From Spirochaetaceae bacterium (GTDB taxonomy: Bacteria; Spirochaetota; Spirochaetia; DSM-2461), in NCBI GenBank assembly GCA_003246505.1, contig QKAI01000163.1:1-9201 (forward strand): 9,201 bases of DNA. The letters run 5' to 3'. The notes under the pieces were generated by a model that was not told where the DNA came from, made no database searches, and saw only the letters and a program-made list of their open reading frames with translations. Shown here one piece after another: positions 7,209 to 9,201 of the stretch (positions are counted from its first letter, which is position 1; every line of letters starts with the position of its first letter). Made by a program: the position numbers and the translations under genes.

Positions 7209-8144
7209 TTATTTCAAGGCTTCCTGGGCCTTGTTCACGATGTTTTCCGGGGTAATCCCGTACTTGGCAAAAAGCTCTTCCGGGGTTCCCGATTCGGAGA
7301 ACCGGTCCTGGAGGCCGATTCGGATGACCGGCCTGGGACAGAGGGCGGCGGACATCTCGCAGACGGCGCTTCCTAATCCGCCGATTACGTTATGGTCTTC
7401 CACCACCAGGGACGCCCGGCAGTTTTCCAAATAGGGTTTCAGAGCCTTTTCGTTCAGGGGCTTGATTGTGCCCACCTCCACGGCGCAAACCCCAACGCCC
7501 GAAGCGGCGAGTTTTTCGCAGGCCTCCCTGACCGCAGGGAGGACGAAGCCGTGGGTGAAGATGACAAGATCCTCTCCGGAACGGAAGAATTCCTTAGGCT
7601 TTCCTATCTCGAAGGGGGTGTCCTCTTCCCAAAAGACCGGGTCCTTACCGCTGCCGATGCGCAAGTATACCGGGCCGTCTATTCCCATCATGGCAGAGAC
7701 CGCCTTTCTTACCTGGCCCGCGTCGGAGGGGGAGAGGACCGTCGTCCCCGGAATGGCCCTCATGATGCCTATATCCTCCAGGCCCTGGTGGGTGACCCCC
7801 TCCCGTTCACCGGAGCCCATACCCCCGTTGGCCCCCACCACCTTGACGTTCAGGCCGGGGTAGGCCACGGCGTTGCGGAACTGCTCGCAGGCTCTCTGGC
7901 TGGCGAAGACCGCATAGGATACATAGACCGGCTTCATCCCTGTTGAGGCGATGCCCGCCGCCGCGGCCATGGCCGCCTGTTCCGATATGCCCAGTTCCAT
8001 CACGTGGTCCGGGAAATCCTCCATAAAATCCTTCGCCTTGATGATGAGGGTGGAATCGGAGGAGACCAGTACCAGGGATTTGTCCTTCTCCATGATATCG
8101 TAGAGCCCTTCGGTCACGGCTCGTCTCGTGCTTTCCGTTCTCAT
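7209..8144 (-). CDS. Transketolase C-terminal subunit (Pyr + C-terminal domains)
   Basis: This 311-aa protein is the second half of a two-polypeptide transketolase. It carries the pyrimidine-binding domain (about 1-165) and the C-terminal domain (about 180-305). The conserved Glu that activates the thiamine diphosphate aminopyrimidine is E55 in ELGISEQ, and the family 'THQ' histidine is H119 in REGVTHQGLEDI. It would transfer two-carbon ketol units between sugars together with the neighbouring N-half. Its ATG overlaps the stop of the N-half gene by 4 bases and has a GGGAGG ribosome site, so the two subunits are made together. Split enzymes of this type also serve specialised pathways (for example apulose-4-phosphate or sulfofructose transketolases). 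In this operon a dedicated catabolic role is more likely than the central pentose phosphate one. Confidence 0.93.
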   Translation of the reverse strand: MRTESTRRAVTEGLYDIMEKDKSLVLVSSDSTLIIKAKDFMEDFPDHVMELGISEQAAMAAAAGIASTGMKPVYVSYAVFASQRACEQFRNAVAYPGLNVKVVGANGGMGSGEREGVTHQGLEDIGIMRAIPGTTVLSPSDAGQVRKAVSAMMGIDGPVYLRIGSGKDPVFWEEDTPFEIGKPKEFFRSGEDLVIFTHGFVLPAVREACEKLAASGVGVCAVEVGTIKPLNEKALKPYLENCRASLVVEDHNVIGGLGSAVCEMSAALCPRPVIRIGLQDRFSESGTPEELFAKYGITPENIVNKAQEALK

Positions 8145-8977
8145 AACACCGCGCCTCCCAGCTGGGCCAGGCCGCTCGCGTATTCCTCTGCCGTGGGAAC
8201 CCGCTTATGCCAGGAGTTGTCCTCCTCCATAAAATCAATCCCCTTGCCCTTCACCGTATGGGCTATGAGCAGGGCGGGGCCGTTGCAGGCGACCGCCCAG
8301 TCCAGGCCCCCCAGAATGTCGTCGAAGTCATGGCCGTCTATCTCCTTCGTCTCCAGGCGGAAGGCCTGGAATTTCTCCCTCAGGGACATGATGCCGCTGA
8401 CCTCATCTATGAGGCCGCCGCTCTGCCTCCTGTTGTTGTCCACGATGATGACCAGGTTGTTCAGCCTGTACTTCGCCGCCGCCTGCAGGGCTTCCCAGAC
8501 GACGCCCTCCTGGAGTTCCCCGTCCCCGGTCAGCACGAAAACCCGGCTGTCCTTCTTCTGCTGTTTCAAAGCCCAGGCCATTCCCACGGCCATGGCCAGC
8601 CCGTTGCCCAGGGGGCCCGTGGTGGCGTCGATGCCCGGTGTTTTAGCCATGTCCGGATGTCCCTGGAGCCGTGAATTGATCTTCCTGAGGGTGAATCTTT
8701 CTTCCTCTGGAATAAAGCCCTTTCTCATAAGAGCCGCATAGAGCAGGGGACAGGCATGGCCTTTGGAAAGGACGAACCGGTCACGGTCCTCCCAGTCCGG
8801 CCGTTCCGGATCCACGGTGAGAATTCCTCCGAAATATAGAGCCGTAATAATATCCGCCGAGGAGTAGGCCGCTCCGGGATGCCCGTCGGACACGTTCATA
8901 ATCATTTCAAGAACATCCTTCCGTAGAAGTCGGGCCATATCTTCCAGATCCTGTTTCTCCCATTTCTTTCCCTTCAT
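8141..8977 (-). CDS. Transketolase N-terminal subunit (thiamine diphosphate domain)
   Basis: This 278-aa protein is the first half of a split transketolase and holds the diphosphate/metal-binding domain. The thiamine diphosphate motif runs from GDG (151-153, followed by ELQEG) to NN (181-182). Other active-site histidines appear as H33 in DGHPG, H74 in LSKGHA and H107 in LQGHPD. GPLGNGLAMAVG (121-132) is the usual cofactor-side loop. The part after GHPG reads AAYSS where typical enzymes have a Gly/Leu-rich segment, a mild divergence near the active site. An AAGGAG ribosome site precedes the ATG, which overlaps the stop of the racemase-like gene; its own stop overlaps the start of the C-half gene. 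Such tight packing supports one translationally coupled unit. Confidence 0.94.
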   Translation of the reverse strand: MKGKKWEKQDLEDMARLLRKDVLEMIMNVSDGHPGAAYSSADIITALYFGGILTVDPERPDWEDRDRFVLSKGHACPLLYAALMRKGFIPEEERFTLRKINSRLQGHPDMAKTPGIDATTGPLGNGLAMAVGMAWALKQQKKDSRVFVLTGDGELQEGVVWEALQAAAKYRLNNLVIIVDNNRRQSGGLIDEVSGIMSLREKFQAFRLETKEIDGHDFDDILGGLDWAVACNGPALLIAHTVKGKGIDFMEEDNSWHKRVPTAEEYASGLAQLGGAVL

Positions 8978-9201
8978 GTGAAGTACTCCTTCAGGGCCTC
9001 AAGGCCCGTATTGATGCTGCCCAGAACGGGAATACCCGTTTCCTTTCCCAGGGTAGCTTCCATGCGGGCCATGGAGCCCTGGGCCAGTACGATGACATCG
9101 CAAATCCCTGCCATGTCCCGGGCTTTTTCCAGGATGAGCCGGTCATGGGCAGCGGCGTCCCCCGCGCAGAGAGCCTCGAAGGCCCCCTCGGCCAGCCCAT
9201 T
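8974..9201 (-). CDS. Asp/Glu-racemase-superfamily protein (C-terminal part)
   Basis: This is the last 75 residues of a protein whose gene starts beyond the window edge. The frame reads from 9201 through FEALCAGDAAAHDRLI and CDVIVLAQGSMARMEATLG to a TGA at 8974-8976 that overlaps the transketolase ATG. The pattern of an alpha helix, then DVIVLAQGSM, then TGIPVLGSINTGLEAL matches the C-terminal lobe of the aspartate/glutamate/hydantoin racemase superfamily. Canonical racemases have a catalytic Cys in the strand end (for example VIVLGCTGM); here Q41 of the fragment occupies that place. A two-cysteine racemization mechanism is therefore unlikely. The protein may be an isomerase, decarboxylase-like or other member with one or no cysteine. 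A shorter frame in another register over the same bases is not the real one. The superfamily is fairly sure; function unknown. Confidence 0.75.
   Translation of the reverse strand, partial: NGLAEGAFEALCAGDAAAHDRLILEKARDMAGICDVIVLAQGSMARMEATLGKETGIPVLGSINTGLEALKEYFT

Noticed and set aside
8966..8985. Near-palindrome around the transketolase start (CATGTGAAGTACT)
   Set aside because: The second arm breaks after a few bases and the sequence is accounted for by the ribosome site and start codon.
8991..9200. 69-codon minus-strand frame beginning near the window end
   Set aside because: The Trp/Arg/Pro-rich product has no family resemblance, while another frame over the same bases gives a good racemase-superfamily C-terminus that overlaps the next gene.

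Overview
The window is a gene-dense, GC-rich bacterial chromosome segment with two convergent transcription units and no gene-free stretch longer than about 60 bases. No rRNA, tRNA, insertion sequence, integrase or CRISPR array is visible. Taxonomy can only be guessed. The split transketolase, the TRAP system and the N-terminus of the TRAP binding protein (cleavage after AFA, then NGGGDSS) would fit a GC-rich spirochaete, but this rests on remembered signal-peptide style and is low confidence.

Plus strand (1-2246): the 3' end of a MalG-type inner-membrane permease of a carbohydrate ABC importer, followed after 2 bases by a complete DUF1680/GH127-type glycosidase without a signal peptide. This is a usual import-then-hydrolyse arrangement for a plant-type oligosaccharide, plausibly one containing L-arabinofuranose.

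Minus strand (9201 down to 2263): nine genes in one direction, most of them overlapping or a few bases apart. In transcription order they are an Asp/Glu-racemase-superfamily protein (5' end outside the window), transketolase N-half, transketolase C-half, TRAP binding protein DctP, small TRAP membrane subunit DctQ, large TRAP membrane subunit DctM, a divergent transaldolase-family protein, a KdgF-like cupin, and a FadR/GntR-type regulator. The DctP protein keeps the two arginines, 20 residues apart, that match the carboxylate-binding pair of SiaP, so the imported molecule is probably an acid. The cupin resembles the enzyme that opens the ring of unsaturated uronates. The transketolase and transaldolase-like proteins would then exchange or cleave C2/C3 units. 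No kinase or dehydrogenase lies in the window, so the pathway must continue upstream of 9201 or use housekeeping enzymes.

The combination is not one I can assign to a named pathway. Three enzymes in the window show substitutions at expected catalytic positions: Q for E in the transaldolase-like protein and in the GH127-type protein, and Q for C in the racemase-like protein. The regulator appears to have its own sigma-70-type promoter in the short gap after the cupin gene, and its true start is probably an ATG 45 bases inside the longest open frame. A GC-rich inverted repeat lies between dctP and dctQ.
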